In this document: positions 36,426 through 45,196 of the stretch, piece after piece
Numbering within the stretch: the first letter of the stretch is position 1
Layout: each line of letters opens with the position of its first letter
Assembly: GCF_007474535.1 (NCBI RefSeq)
Contig: NZ_VKNW01000001.1
Coordinates: 310,001-374,000, forward strand
Source: Chryseobacterium echinoideorum
GTDB lineage: Bacteria; Bacteroidota; Bacteroidia; Flavobacteriales; Weeksellaceae
Direction of reading: 5' to 3'
DNA length: 64,000 nt
Program-made: the position numbers and the translations under genes
Notes under the pieces: model-generated
Databases searched by the model: none
Seen by the model: only the letters and a program-made list of their open reading frames with translations
Told to the model about the DNA's origin: nothing

Positions 36426-37256
36426 ATGAAAGATTTAATTAAGAAAGGAAATGTTTTCCTGTTTCTATTGACTGTAGTCCAGGTTTTCGGACAAATCAGC
36501 GTCAAGAGATTGAATGACCCTGCAATAGTTGCACAGCATAAAAGGATGACTTTTGAAAGCTGGGGAGACTGGCGACCTTATCCAAAATATTTTCTGGGTA
36601 TTCAAACCAATTTTGCCTATGCAACAGTTTGGGGAATGTGGGCTCCTAAAATTAACAGGGATTATAAAGATGGAGATGATATAAGACCATTGAAGCCAAC
36701 TGGGGAGCAAAATCTAAGATTTGCCCAGTTAAAATTTCAGGAAGAAGAAGCTAAGAAGATCAAAGCTGCTTCCGATACAATTTTTAAGAGAAGTGTTCAG
36801 GATCTTGCCCATTGGACTTCTGCAACTGTCGATGCTGACCCTCTCTGGCTTTTGTACTACAAAGGGATGCTGAAACCAATCACAGAATTTCCGGACACGC
36901 CACAGAATTTTATTGAATGGAGGCTGAAAGATCAGCAGACTTATGAAACACTCAATACGACTGGTACATTGAAGAGACTGCAGGAAGAACTTGATCTCAT
37001 TAAAGATAAGTATTCGATGTCCCGCTCAATGGATATGCCAAGGGGAAAGCGGTTTGTAATGTATCACGAAACGCTTATCAAATGGAGAAAGTTTGTTCAG
37101 GAATTAAGAAAGCATAATAATAAAACGACTTTGCTGCTGGATTATAAAAATATACTGAGTAGCCATTTACCCACAGCTTTACCAACGCAACGGATACCTG
37201 CTGCAGATAAACAGATTGTTCAAAATGTGATGCAGCAATACAAACACAGATACTGA
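36426..37256 (+). CDS. Exported tra-region protein of unknown function
   Basis: 276 residues with a signal peptide (VFLFLLTVVQVFGQ). An aromatic N-terminal part (TFESWGDWRPYPKYF, ATVWGMWAP) is followed by a helical section (residues 95-190) and the shared ending AADKQIVQNVMQQYK. It starts 6 bp after the preceding gene and 2 bp before the TraJ-like gene, so it is part of the channel operon. Not recognised beyond that ending. Confidence 0.6.
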   Translation: MKDLIKKGNVFLFLLTVVQVFGQISVKRLNDPAIVAQHKRMTFESWGDWRPYPKYFLGIQTNFAYATVWGMWAPKINRDYKDGDDIRPLKPTGEQNLRFAQLKFQEEEAKKIKAASDTIFKRSVQDLAHWTSATVDADPLWLLYYKGMLKPITEFPDTPQNFIEWRLKDQQTYETLNTTGTLKRLQEELDLIKDKYSMSRSMDMPRGKRFVMYHETLIKWRKFVQELRKHNNKTTLLLDYKNILSSHLPTALPTQRIPAADKQIVQNVMQQYKHRY

Positions 37257-37257
37257 G

Positions 37258-38493
37258 ATGAATAGAAAATTGACATACTTTTTTTGCCTTTTAGCAATAG
37301 GATTGCCGGTAATGGGCTTTGCCCAGACCGACAGTGATTACAGTAATCTTTTACAATTTTTAAAAGGTGATGGTGCTTTTGAAAAATGGTTTATGGAGGT
37401 GTTTACTAAAGTGGACAATAGTGTACAAGACAGTGCAGAAGGTTCAGCATTGGTTGGAAGAGCCATAGGCGGATTGGGAGCGTTAATGCATCTCGGATAT
37501 ATGGGATGGCAGATGGCTGCCGGAGATCGTGAATGGGAAGCTATGCCAATGTTAAAACCCATTTTAATTGGATTCACACTGATTTACTGGACTGGATTTG
37601 TCAATCTAATTCAGGCACCTTTTGAAGCCATTGCAGAACCTGGGATAGCCATCTTTAGTGACATCGAATCTGAGGTAAATGATTTGAGAATTGAAAGGTT
37701 CAAAAAACAACAGCAATTATTGGATGCAGTCATCAAGCTTAATGCCGAAGAAGATGCCAAGCAGGAAGTCATCAATAACACGAGTAAAGATGCAGACGAT
37801 TCGTGGTTTGATATCAGTGACGGCATTGACAAATTATTACAGCCAATAAAGGAATGGCAGATCAGGATGGAATTCCAGCTACAGAAATTAGTGGCAGAAA
37901 TCATCGAATTTATCTGTCTTTCAATTCTGAGAATATGTGTTTATCTCATCTTCTTTATACAAAAAATTTGGGCGTATATATTAATCATTCTTGGTCCTAT
38001 TGCAGTTGGAATGTCACTTATTCCGGGATTTGAAAATTCTTTATATAGCTGGGTTTCAAAATTCATCAATATCAACCTATACACATTTGTTGCCTATACC
38101 ATAATCAACATCGGTCAACAACTGATAGCATCAGGCTATACAATGGAAATAGAGAGATATGATATTCTTTTGACCAACGGAACCATTACCAATTTAGATG
38201 CTTTGATGGTCTATGTTTCAAATTCAGGAATGATCTATAATCAGCTCTTTACCTGCGTTGCTTATATCGTTACAGGAATCGGAGTTCTAATGACCCCAAC
38301 TATTGCAGATACGATTGTAACTGCGGGGGGAGCTGGAGCGATGACCAAAATGAAAAGTGCAGCAGGCAGAATTGCAAGTGGAGCAAAAACAGCAGTTTTA
38401 GCGGTTAAGACAGGCGGAGCATCCGCAGTGAAATCTGCCGCTTCAGCTTCTGCATCCGGAAGGGTAAATGATGCAATGAAAAATAAGAAGTAA
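37258..38493 (+). CDS. traJ: TraJ-like, VirB6/TrbL-type polytopic membrane protein
   Basis: 411 residues with a signal peptide (LGLPVMGFAQ). Several membrane helices: about 75-90 (ALMHLGYMGWQMA), 100-120, 210-230 (CLSILRICVYLIFFIQKI), 230-250 (ILIILGPIAVGMSLI), and 320-345. The Ala/Gly-rich cytoplasmic tail (GGAGAMTKMKSAAGRIAS onward) is like VirB6/TrbL tails. It should form part of the inner-membrane channel. Placed exactly as TraJ in CTnDOT-type systems. Confidence 0.82.
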   Translation: MNRKLTYFFCLLAIGLPVMGFAQTDSDYSNLLQFLKGDGAFEKWFMEVFTKVDNSVQDSAEGSALVGRAIGGLGALMHLGYMGWQMAAGDREWEAMPMLKPILIGFTLIYWTGFVNLIQAPFEAIAEPGIAIFSDIESEVNDLRIERFKKQQQLLDAVIKLNAEEDAKQEVINNTSKDADDSWFDISDGIDKLLQPIKEWQIRMEFQLQKLVAEIIEFICLSILRICVYLIFFIQKIWAYILIILGPIAVGMSLIPGFENSLYSWVSKFININLYTFVAYTIINIGQQLIASGYTMEIERYDILLTNGTITNLDALMVYVSNSGMIYNQLFTCVAYIVTGIGVLMTPTIADTIVTAGGAGAMTKMKSAAGRIASGAKTAVLAVKTGGASAVKSAASASASGRVNDAMKNKK

Positions 38494-38515
38494 TCAGATT
38501 AAAAATATTTAAGAA

Positions 38516-39130
38516 ATGCTTATAAAAAATATCGAACAGAGAATCAAGATCAATAAGGTAGTGTCATTGGGAGCTATTGCATTTGCTGTCTTCATCATCA
38601 TTGCAGGTTTCTTCTTTGCTTACAGAATGATTCAGGATTCGAGAAAATCAATCTACATTTTGGACAATGGAGTTCCGGTTCTTGCCAAGCAGACCGATGT
38701 ACTTCTGAACAGACCTGTGGAATATAAAGCACAGATCGAACTATTCCACAGACTATTTTTTACGCTCGCTCCTGATGATTCTTACATCAAAGAGAATATC
38801 CAAAAATCCTTGTACCTCATTGATGACAGTGGGAAAAAGGAATACACCAACTTAAGAGAAAAGGGATTTTATAATCAGATCGTTGCTTCAAGTTCAATGG
38901 TCAGTATCCATACCGATTCCATTAGTCTGAATATGGAAAATAAGAAGTTTCAATTTTTCGGAAAACAGATGATAACCAGAAAATCTTCTGTCATTACCCG
39001 AAAATTATTTACTGAAGGTTTTTTTGATGACATCATAAGAAGCCCTAACAATCCTCACGGTGTACTTCTTAAAAACTGGCGAATCATTAATAACGAAGAA
39101 CTTTCCAACCAAAATAAAAACTCATACTAA
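38516..39130 (+). CDS. traK: TraK, VirB8-like bitopic protein
   Basis: 204 residues. One N-terminal membrane segment (about 18-40: GAIAFAVFIIIAGFFFAYRM), then a periplasmic domain with QIELFHRLFFTLAPDDSYI and KENIQKSLYLID, the TraK signature. VirB8 homologues link the inner-membrane platform to the core complex. Next to TraJ-like upstream and TraL-like downstream. Confidence 0.85.
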   Translation: MLIKNIEQRIKINKVVSLGAIAFAVFIIIAGFFFAYRMIQDSRKSIYILDNGVPVLAKQTDVLLNRPVEYKAQIELFHRLFFTLAPDDSYIKENIQKSLYLIDDSGKKEYTNLREKGFYNQIVASSSMVSIHTDSISLNMENKKFQFFGKQMITRKSSVITRKLFTEGFFDDIIRSPNNPHGVLLKNWRIINNEELSNQNKNSY

Positions 39131-39131
39131 G

Positions 39132-39485
39132 ATGAATGCTTTTGTTAAAAAAAACGGACAGAAATGGTTTGGCTGGGCAGTCAGAAATCCTAAGAGGTTC
39201 TTTATATATTCGATGGCTTTCTTATCTGTTTCCTTCATCATATCAATTGTGCAAGGCGTCTTCTTTCCTTCAGATATGACATTCAAAATAAAGCCTCCGG
39301 TTATTTATTCCAAGAGTTCAGTCATTCGTAATACTTTACCCAATAATGACAAGGAAATGGAGAAAATAGTAGCTGAGCTCCAATCACTAAAAGTAAAAAG
39401 AGATAGACAAGACCTAAGAAAAGAAGACAGCTTGAGAATAGAATATCTGTTTAACCAATACCAACACTTAAAAAATGGACATTAA
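39132..39485 (+). CDS. traL: TraL-like (DUF3989) small membrane protein
   Basis: 117 residues from the ATG at 39132, next to the traK stop; the longer frame lies in traK. One membrane helix (about 23-45: FIYSMAFLSVSFIISIVQGV) and a charged periplasmic tail. Length and place fit DUF3989/TraL. Overlaps traM by 11 bp. Confidence 0.75.
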   Translation: MNAFVKKNGQKWFGWAVRNPKRFFIYSMAFLSVSFIISIVQGVFFPSDMTFKIKPPVIYSKSSVIRNTLPNNDKEMEKIVAELQSLKVKRDRQDLRKEDSLRIEYLFNQYQHLKNGH

Positions 39486-40686
39486 GAAAATCAACTTTAA
39501 AGAAAAGAAATATGTTCTGCCGCTCCTTGCACTGCCTTTCATTTTGCTGTTTGCATATGTAGGTGCTCAGTTAACGACGGTTAATAAGCCCAAGGAAAAG
39601 CCAAAGGAGCTTTCCCTATCACTTGGTGAATCGCAGGATTCAATTATGACCAAAAATGATGCGTATGATGCATTCTTCAAAAAAGATGACAACAGAACAA
39701 TGCTCGGAGGATTGGACAAGGAACAGGATAGCTTACTGAGCTATGACGACCAATTGTCGTTAGCTCAGAAAAGAAGGATTGATTCTTTAAAAGCTGTCAA
39801 TTCTAGACAAACTCAATATGAGGCAAATGAAAATCCATCATCCTACTATAATCCTAAACAAGCTAAAGAAGATCAGGACTATAAAAGATCGACTGAGATT
39901 ATTAAAATGTTGAATGACAAATCCTACGGAAAAACGGAAGATAATATTAAGACTGAAAAGCCGAAAACAAAAGAACAAAATACACAGCAAGATCCAGTAA
40001 AATATCTGAAGCAGCAAATGCTGGTGATGGATTCTTTAGAGAAAGCAAGAGATCCCGAGTATCAAAGCAAGCTGTTGGCTGAAAAAAAGTTAAAAGCCAA
40101 TAAAGAAAAGATGGACGACTTCCTTAATTCTACATTCAATGTTAGTAAGTCAGGTATCAATAATGACTTCAACGCCATTTATAAAGACAAGGAAAACAGT
40201 TTTATCAAAGCAGTTATCGATGAGAACAACAAAGGTTTTTTAGGATGCAGGATTAGATTCAGATTGTTGGAAGACATCTTTGTTGGCAACAGAAAGATCA
40301 CTAAAGGTTCCATTTTGTATGGTCAAATCTCAGGATTTACAATGCAGCGAGTCGACCTGAAAATCATCTCAGTGTTTGCAAAAGGAGACATTTTTCCAAT
40401 TAATCTTTCAATTTATGATGTTGATGGTATGAAAGGCTTATATGTTCCACAAAGTGTTTTTAGGGATATGATCCGTGAAATGGGAAGTAATTCGGTTCAG
40501 GGAACCCAAATGGATATGGGAGGAGAAGGATTTTTTACCACCATTGGTTCCAAACTATTCACATCTACTTCCAAGTCGATTGCTAACCTGATTAAAACCA
40601 ATAAAGCCAAGTTGAAGTACAATTCCTATGTATTTCTGATTGACGAAAAACAACTGAAAGATTCACAAAACCAAACAAAACCTTAA
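39475..40686 (+). CDS. traM: TraM, VirB10-like channel scaffold
   Basis: 403 residues. A membrane helix (residues 15-33), a long charged linker (35-230) with Pro/Lys/Asp/Gln and DSL repeats, then a C-terminal beta domain: FLGCRIRFRLLEDIFVGN, ITKGSILYGQISGF, VFAKGDIFPINLSIYDVDGM. This matches TraM of Bacteroidota, similar to VirB10/TrbI. It spans the periplasm as a scaffold and energy sensor. Overlaps traL and is 5 bp from traN. Confidence 0.87.
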   Translation: MDIKKINFKEKKYVLPLLALPFILLFAYVGAQLTTVNKPKEKPKELSLSLGESQDSIMTKNDAYDAFFKKDDNRTMLGGLDKEQDSLLSYDDQLSLAQKRRIDSLKAVNSRQTQYEANENPSSYYNPKQAKEDQDYKRSTEIIKMLNDKSYGKTEDNIKTEKPKTKEQNTQQDPVKYLKQQMLVMDSLEKARDPEYQSKLLAEKKLKANKEKMDDFLNSTFNVSKSGINNDFNAIYKDKENSFIKAVIDENNKGFLGCRIRFRLLEDIFVGNRKITKGSILYGQISGFTMQRVDLKIISVFAKGDIFPINLSIYDVDGMKGLYVPQSVFRDMIREMGSNSVQGTQMDMGGEGFFTTIGSKLFTSTSKSIANLIKTNKAKLKYNSYVFLIDEKQLKDSQNQTKP

Positions 40687-40691
40687 AAGCA

Positions 40692-41558
40692 ATGAAATCA
40701 TTTTTATATACACTTTTACTATTTACAGCGACTCTCAAAGCACAAACAGCAAACAAAGATCAAATTATTTCTGATTTGCCTGAAATAGAAATCACAGAGG
40801 GAATCAACCTGCATATTATTTCTCCAGAACCTATCCAGTACGTTGATCTATCTACTGAAAAAATGACAGGGGATTTACCGACGACCAATATTGCAAGAAT
40901 CAAAATTACAGACAGCCAAAGATCTGAGGAAAAAGATAAAAAGAAGAAGTCTAACATCTTTATCAATGGAGATCAAGTTGGTATTATTACCGTTGTGGGA
41001 CAGTCTTTTATTGCACAGTATAAAGCGGTTTATAGAAATTCTGAAAACTTGAATACGATTACTAATATTCATATTCAGCCTGAAGCAATGCAGCCTATTG
41101 AATTTGATAAGATGGTCTTCTCTAATCTTGAACTAAGAAGATTTGCAATGGGAATTATTCAGAAGAAATCTGAAAGCAATCCCATCAGAGAAGAGAAAAA
41201 TCTCAAACTTAGTTTTCAGCTCAACAATGTCTATGTCATTAGCGATTACATTTTTCTTGATATGACTTTTAAAAATAATTCTAATCTGAGTTATGACATT
41301 GAAGCGCTAAAATTTTCCATAGAAGACAAAAAGATTCATAAAGCTACGAACAACCAGAGCATAGAGATGACTCCGCTTTTTCAATTAAATCCCCAAAAAC
41401 ATTTCAAGAAAAATTTCAGAAACATTTATGTGTTCAAAAAGTTTACTTACCCGAATTCTAAGGTGATGATGATTAGATTAATTGAGGAACAGCTTTCGGG
41501 AAGAACCATTGAAATGAAGGTGAACTATTCTGACATTCTAAAAGCTGATACTTTCTAG
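40692..41558 (+). CDS. traN: TraN (DUF4138), VirB9-like outer-membrane complex protein
   Basis: 288 residues with a signal peptide (LLLFTATLKAQ). ITEGINLHIISPEPIQYVDL and the beta-rich C-terminal half (VYVISDYIFLDMTFKNNSNL) fit DUF4138/TraN. It should bind TraM to form the outer-membrane pore of the channel. The gene follows traM directly and precedes the coupling ATPase by 49 bp. Confidence 0.85.
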   Translation: MKSFLYTLLLFTATLKAQTANKDQIISDLPEIEITEGINLHIISPEPIQYVDLSTEKMTGDLPTTNIARIKITDSQRSEEKDKKKKSNIFINGDQVGIITVVGQSFIAQYKAVYRNSENLNTITNIHIQPEAMQPIEFDKMVFSNLELRRFAMGIIQKKSESNPIREEKNLKLSFQLNNVYVISDYIFLDMTFKNNSNLSYDIEALKFSIEDKKIHKATNNQSIEMTPLFQLNPQKHFKKNFRNIYVFKKFTYPNSKVMMIRLIEEQLSGRTIEMKVNYSDILKADTF

Positions 41559-41607
41559 GCGGAAGTTCTACTTTCCATTAATAAAAATAAAACAATAATA
41601 AACTGCT

Positions 41608-43593
41608 ATGCAAGAGCAACAACATCAAATCAAAATCTATGGATTCCTGCAAAAAGTGGTCTATGCTGTGGTTGCATTGGATTGTGCTTCGCTGTTTTAT
41701 CTGAATGCTGATGTACCTGTAGTTTCAAATTTATTGAAGAACTTCTCAAAGATGAGCTTCATCTATCCTCCCATCAATGCAAAATTTGCAACTGTAGTTC
41801 TGATTGGATTGGTTGCCATTGGAACAAAAGCTAAAAAGAAAAAAGACCTCAATATCTATACGGAGATTGGAACTCCTATGGTGCTAGGATTATTGATGAT
41901 TTTCTCATCCTTGATTTGGCAGAATGAAGCTGGAAATAAAGAGTTACCGAATATTTTTCCAGGACTTAATCTGTATAAAATAATTTATGCAATTCTTTCT
42001 TTTTTAGGAGCAGTGATTCTTCAAATGGGAGCTGACAGTATTTCAAAATTGATGCAGCAGAAGATGGGGAAGGATCGATGGAATGTTGAAGAAGAATCTT
42101 TTGATCAAAACAAAGAGTTGGTAGATGCAGATACTTCTATTAATATTCCATATGTTTTCAGGTACAATAACAAAACTTATAAAGGATATATTAATATAGA
42201 TCCTTTTCGAGGTACTATTGTAATCGGAGTACCTGGTTCTGGAAAATCGTTTGGGGTTATTAATCCTTCCATTCGACAAATGATTGCTAAAGGTTTTTGT
42301 CTTTGCATTTACGATTTCAAGTTTCCTGATCTGGCGCAGATTGCTTACTACCATTACTTATTAAAGAAGAGTAAAGAGTCAGATTATAACTACAGTTTTC
42401 ATATTATCAATCTGAATGAAGTAGAAAAATCAAGAAGGGTAAATCCATTTCATAAAAAATATATCCAAAGCTTAGCGGAAGCTCAGGAAATGGCAGAATC
42501 GATGGTCTCATCATTGCAAAAAGGTGGAGCAAGTTCAGGAGGAGGTTCAGAAGCGTTCTTTACTCAGTCCGCAATTAATTTCCTGTCTTCTTGTATTTAC
42601 TTTTTTGCCACGCTGGAAAATGGTAAATATTCAGACCTGCCTCATATTTTATCCTTTATGAACCGAAGTTATAAAGAGATTTTTGATACACTTTTTACTA
42701 ATGAAGAAATTTTGTCTTTGCTATCACCATTCAAAACGGCTTATGATAACAAAGCTTTTGACCAACTAGAAGGGCAAATTGGAACTTTGAAAATCTTTCT
42801 TTCCCGATTGGCAACTAAGGAAAGTTTTTGGGTGTTTTCTGGAGATGAAGTTGAACTGAAAATAACGGATAGGAAAAATCCTTCGATTCTGATTTTAGCT
42901 TCTGATCCGAGTACGCAGGATATTAACTCAGCTTTGTATTCATCAATATTAAACAGGACTTTACGCTTGATTAATTCCAAACATAATCTGCCGGGTGGAG
43001 TAGTAGGTGATGAATTTCCGACAATCTATATTCACAAAATTGATAATGTGATCGCAACGGCAAGAAGTAACAAGGTAGCAGTATTACTAGGACTTCAGGA
43101 GATTCCACAGCTTCGGCAGTTTTACAAGAAGGAGGTTGCCGACACTATTTCTGCAATTGTAGGAAATGTTCTTTCTGGTTCCGTAAGAGATAAAAATACT
43201 CTGGACTGGCTTGAAAAATTGTTTGGGAAAATTAAACAAAAATCTTATTCCCAATCTATTTCTCAGCAAGGAACATCGATCAGCATTAATGAAAAAATGG
43301 ACTTTATGATTCCTGCAGGAAAAATTGCTGCACTCAAAACCGGTGAAATGGTAGGAATGATTGCGCAAGGTCAAGAGAACAATGTTGAAGAGTATAAAAC
43401 CTCTGCGATAAAGGGCAAGATCAACCTTGATATGAAGGCCATTAAGGAAGAGGAAAAAAACTATGTAGAGATGCCTAACTACTATTCATTTACAGACAAA
43501 AAGGGTATAAATCGAAAAGAGGAAGTCTTAATGACGAACTTCAGAAAAATCAATAGAGAGGTGGAGCTTATCGTTAAAGAAAATATTAAATAA
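41608..43593 (+). CDS. Type IV coupling protein (VirD4/TraD type)
   Basis: 661 residues. N-terminal membrane segments at about 15-35, 50-70, 85-105 and 120-145. Walker A GVPGSGKS is at 207-214; Walker B GVVGDEFP has D468/E469. The protein links the relaxosome to the channel and pumps DNA. DFKFPDLAQ and LILASDP are also family-like. Placed after traN; many Bacteroidota put it next to mob genes instead. Confidence 0.88.
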   Translation: MQEQQHQIKIYGFLQKVVYAVVALDCASLFYLNADVPVVSNLLKNFSKMSFIYPPINAKFATVVLIGLVAIGTKAKKKKDLNIYTEIGTPMVLGLLMIFSSLIWQNEAGNKELPNIFPGLNLYKIIYAILSFLGAVILQMGADSISKLMQQKMGKDRWNVEEESFDQNKELVDADTSINIPYVFRYNNKTYKGYINIDPFRGTIVIGVPGSGKSFGVINPSIRQMIAKGFCLCIYDFKFPDLAQIAYYHYLLKKSKESDYNYSFHIINLNEVEKSRRVNPFHKKYIQSLAEAQEMAESMVSSLQKGGASSGGGSEAFFTQSAINFLSSCIYFFATLENGKYSDLPHILSFMNRSYKEIFDTLFTNEEILSLLSPFKTAYDNKAFDQLEGQIGTLKIFLSRLATKESFWVFSGDEVELKITDRKNPSILILASDPSTQDINSALYSSILNRTLRLINSKHNLPGGVVGDEFPTIYIHKIDNVIATARSNKVAVLLGLQEIPQLRQFYKKEVADTISAIVGNVLSGSVRDKNTLDWLEKLFGKIKQKSYSQSISQQGTSISINEKMDFMIPAGKIAALKTGEMVGMIAQGQENNVEEYKTSAIKGKINLDMKAIKEEEKNYVEMPNYYSFTDKKGINRKEEVLMTNFRKINREVELIVKENIK

Positions 43594-43600
43594 TAATAGA

Positions 43601-44458
43601 ATGAAATTTAAAAGAAAGCACTTTTTGACTGGATTTGTTTTGGCTTGTCATTCCTTGGTTTTTGGGCAGTTCAATACACTCATTTCTAAAGAAATTAAAT
43701 TGAAGGCAGCTGATAATGAGAATCAAAACTTTCAAAAAGAATCTGCTTTTAAGAAAGAAGAAGTCAAGGAAAAGACTATTAAAAGGCTTTTCAATGCCCC
43801 AACCAAAAAGGATTTAAAGAAGGAGATTGACTCCTTAAGATCTATGATGCTTAATTACAAAAAATCAAGTTTAGAGAGAAATGAAGCAAGTTCAGGTTTT
43901 CCAGGAAAAACATACTATGAAAAATTGAGTAATAAAAGGCAGGTAAGTGTAGAAAAAACATTTAAAAAGTTTGATTTCATTAATGAAGAAGAATTTATCT
44001 CAAAAATAAGTATGCCGTTGAATAGGAAGATTGTGGTTACATCTCCTTTCGGATGGCGGGCTCATCCTATTTTTCGAGCTACTAAAATGCATAATGGAGC
44101 TGATTTTAAAGCAAACTATGAAAATGTCTATACCGTTTTAGACGGAATCGTTATAGAATCCGGCTGGGATTCTGGAGGAGGTGGCAACTATATTAAAATC
44201 AAACATTCTGACTCTTTTGTAACCTCATATCTCCATCTTTCAGAAATCTACTACAAAGCTGGTGAATTTGTAAAGGCGGGATTTATTATTGCAAAAAGTG
44301 GAAATACCGGAAATTCTACAGGTGCACATTTGCACTTCTCTGTTACCGAAAATGGAAAATACATTAATCCGATTCATTTTCTGAATGACCTCATTAAAGC
44401 GAACAACTTAATTGCCAACTATTATGAAAAAGGAAGAAACTCAAATCACCAACATTAA
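43601..44458 (+). CDS. M23-family peptidase (LytM-type), tra region
   Basis: 285 residues with an N-terminal signal segment (HFLTGFVLACHSLVFGQ). The M23 domain is at about 140-275: VTSPFGWRAHPIFRATKM, zinc ligands H164 and D168 in HNGADFK, and H243/H245 in AHLHFS. Likely peptidoglycan endopeptidase that opens the wall for the conjugation channel. A Lys-rich linker (residues 30-110) precedes it. The downstream gene's start overlaps its last codons. Confidence 0.88.
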   Translation: MKFKRKHFLTGFVLACHSLVFGQFNTLISKEIKLKAADNENQNFQKESAFKKEEVKEKTIKRLFNAPTKKDLKKEIDSLRSMMLNYKKSSLERNEASSGFPGKTYYEKLSNKRQVSVEKTFKKFDFINEEEFISKISMPLNRKIVVTSPFGWRAHPIFRATKMHNGADFKANYENVYTVLDGIVIESGWDSGGGGNYIKIKHSDSFVTSYLHLSEIYYKAGEFVKAGFIIAKSGNTGNSTGAHLHFSVTENGKYINPIHFLNDLIKANNLIANYYEKGRNSNHQH

Positions 44459-45170
44459 ACTTCTAAGATTTATGCAAAATAACAATTTACCTACGGACGA
44501 ACTTAAAAACTTTGGAATCATCAATGACGATTTTACGTTTTCCAAAAAACTTAGTGAAGATGATATTCAGAAATTTCTGCAAGGATATACTATCGTCGCT
44601 GACAATGACAATAACAGAGCGACTTTTCAGCTAACTGAAGATAATACTAAACTGAAAGTAATCTTTCTTCAACGTGATAAGAGTCTGAATAAACTTTTAG
44701 AAAATAGCAAAGATAAAGTTCAATACACAGATGTAAAAGAGCTTTCAAATGATAATCCTTCATTTGAAAAAAAGGCTTTTATCTACGACACTAAAACAGG
44801 AAAAGTTGTAGAGTTTGATTTCATCAAAAATGCAACAGAGCTTACTGCGATCATTGCTGATAAAAAAGACCCTGAAGAGCTGAACAGCTATAAGATTGAA
44901 CTATTAAAACTAAAAGATTATTTACAGGATAAAGTAGATCAATACCCTGAAATAGCAAAGCAAATTACGAATGATGTAAACATTGTTTCTAGAGAAATTG
45001 GAGCTGTAAGTCGCATTGCTGCAACAGAAAAACAATTTTCAAAAGGTGGTGCTTCGGATATTCAATTGAATGTTAATGACAGCGATATGTATGAAGACGC
45101 TAACAGAGAAAGGGACGAACAGGAAGAACAATCTGAGGAACAAGAGAAAAGAAGAGGCTTCAGAAGATAA
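44424..45170 (+). CDS. Uncharacterised ICE protein, acidic and helical
   Basis: 248 residues from the ATG at 44424 (MKKEETQITNIKLL); an upstream ATG at 44412 lies deeper in the M23 gene. No signal peptide and no membrane helix. FGIINDDFTFSKKLSEDDIQ and ATFQLTEDNTKLKVIFLQRD suggest a small domain, then a helical tail ending in a Glu/Arg-rich tract (RDEQEEQSEEQEKRRG). No family recognised. It forms a short set with the next gene. Confidence 0.6.
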   Translation: MKKEETQITNIKLLRFMQNNNLPTDELKNFGIINDDFTFSKKLSEDDIQKFLQGYTIVADNDNNRATFQLTEDNTKLKVIFLQRDKSLNKLLENSKDKVQYTDVKELSNDNPSFEKKAFIYDTKTGKVVEFDFIKNATELTAIIADKKDPEELNSYKIELLKLKDYLQDKVDQYPEIAKQITNDVNIVSREIGAVSRIAATEKQFSKGGASDIQLNVNDSDMYEDANRERDEQEEQSEEQEKRRGFRR

Positions 45171-45196
45171 ATTCAGAAAGATTTATAAATGAAATT

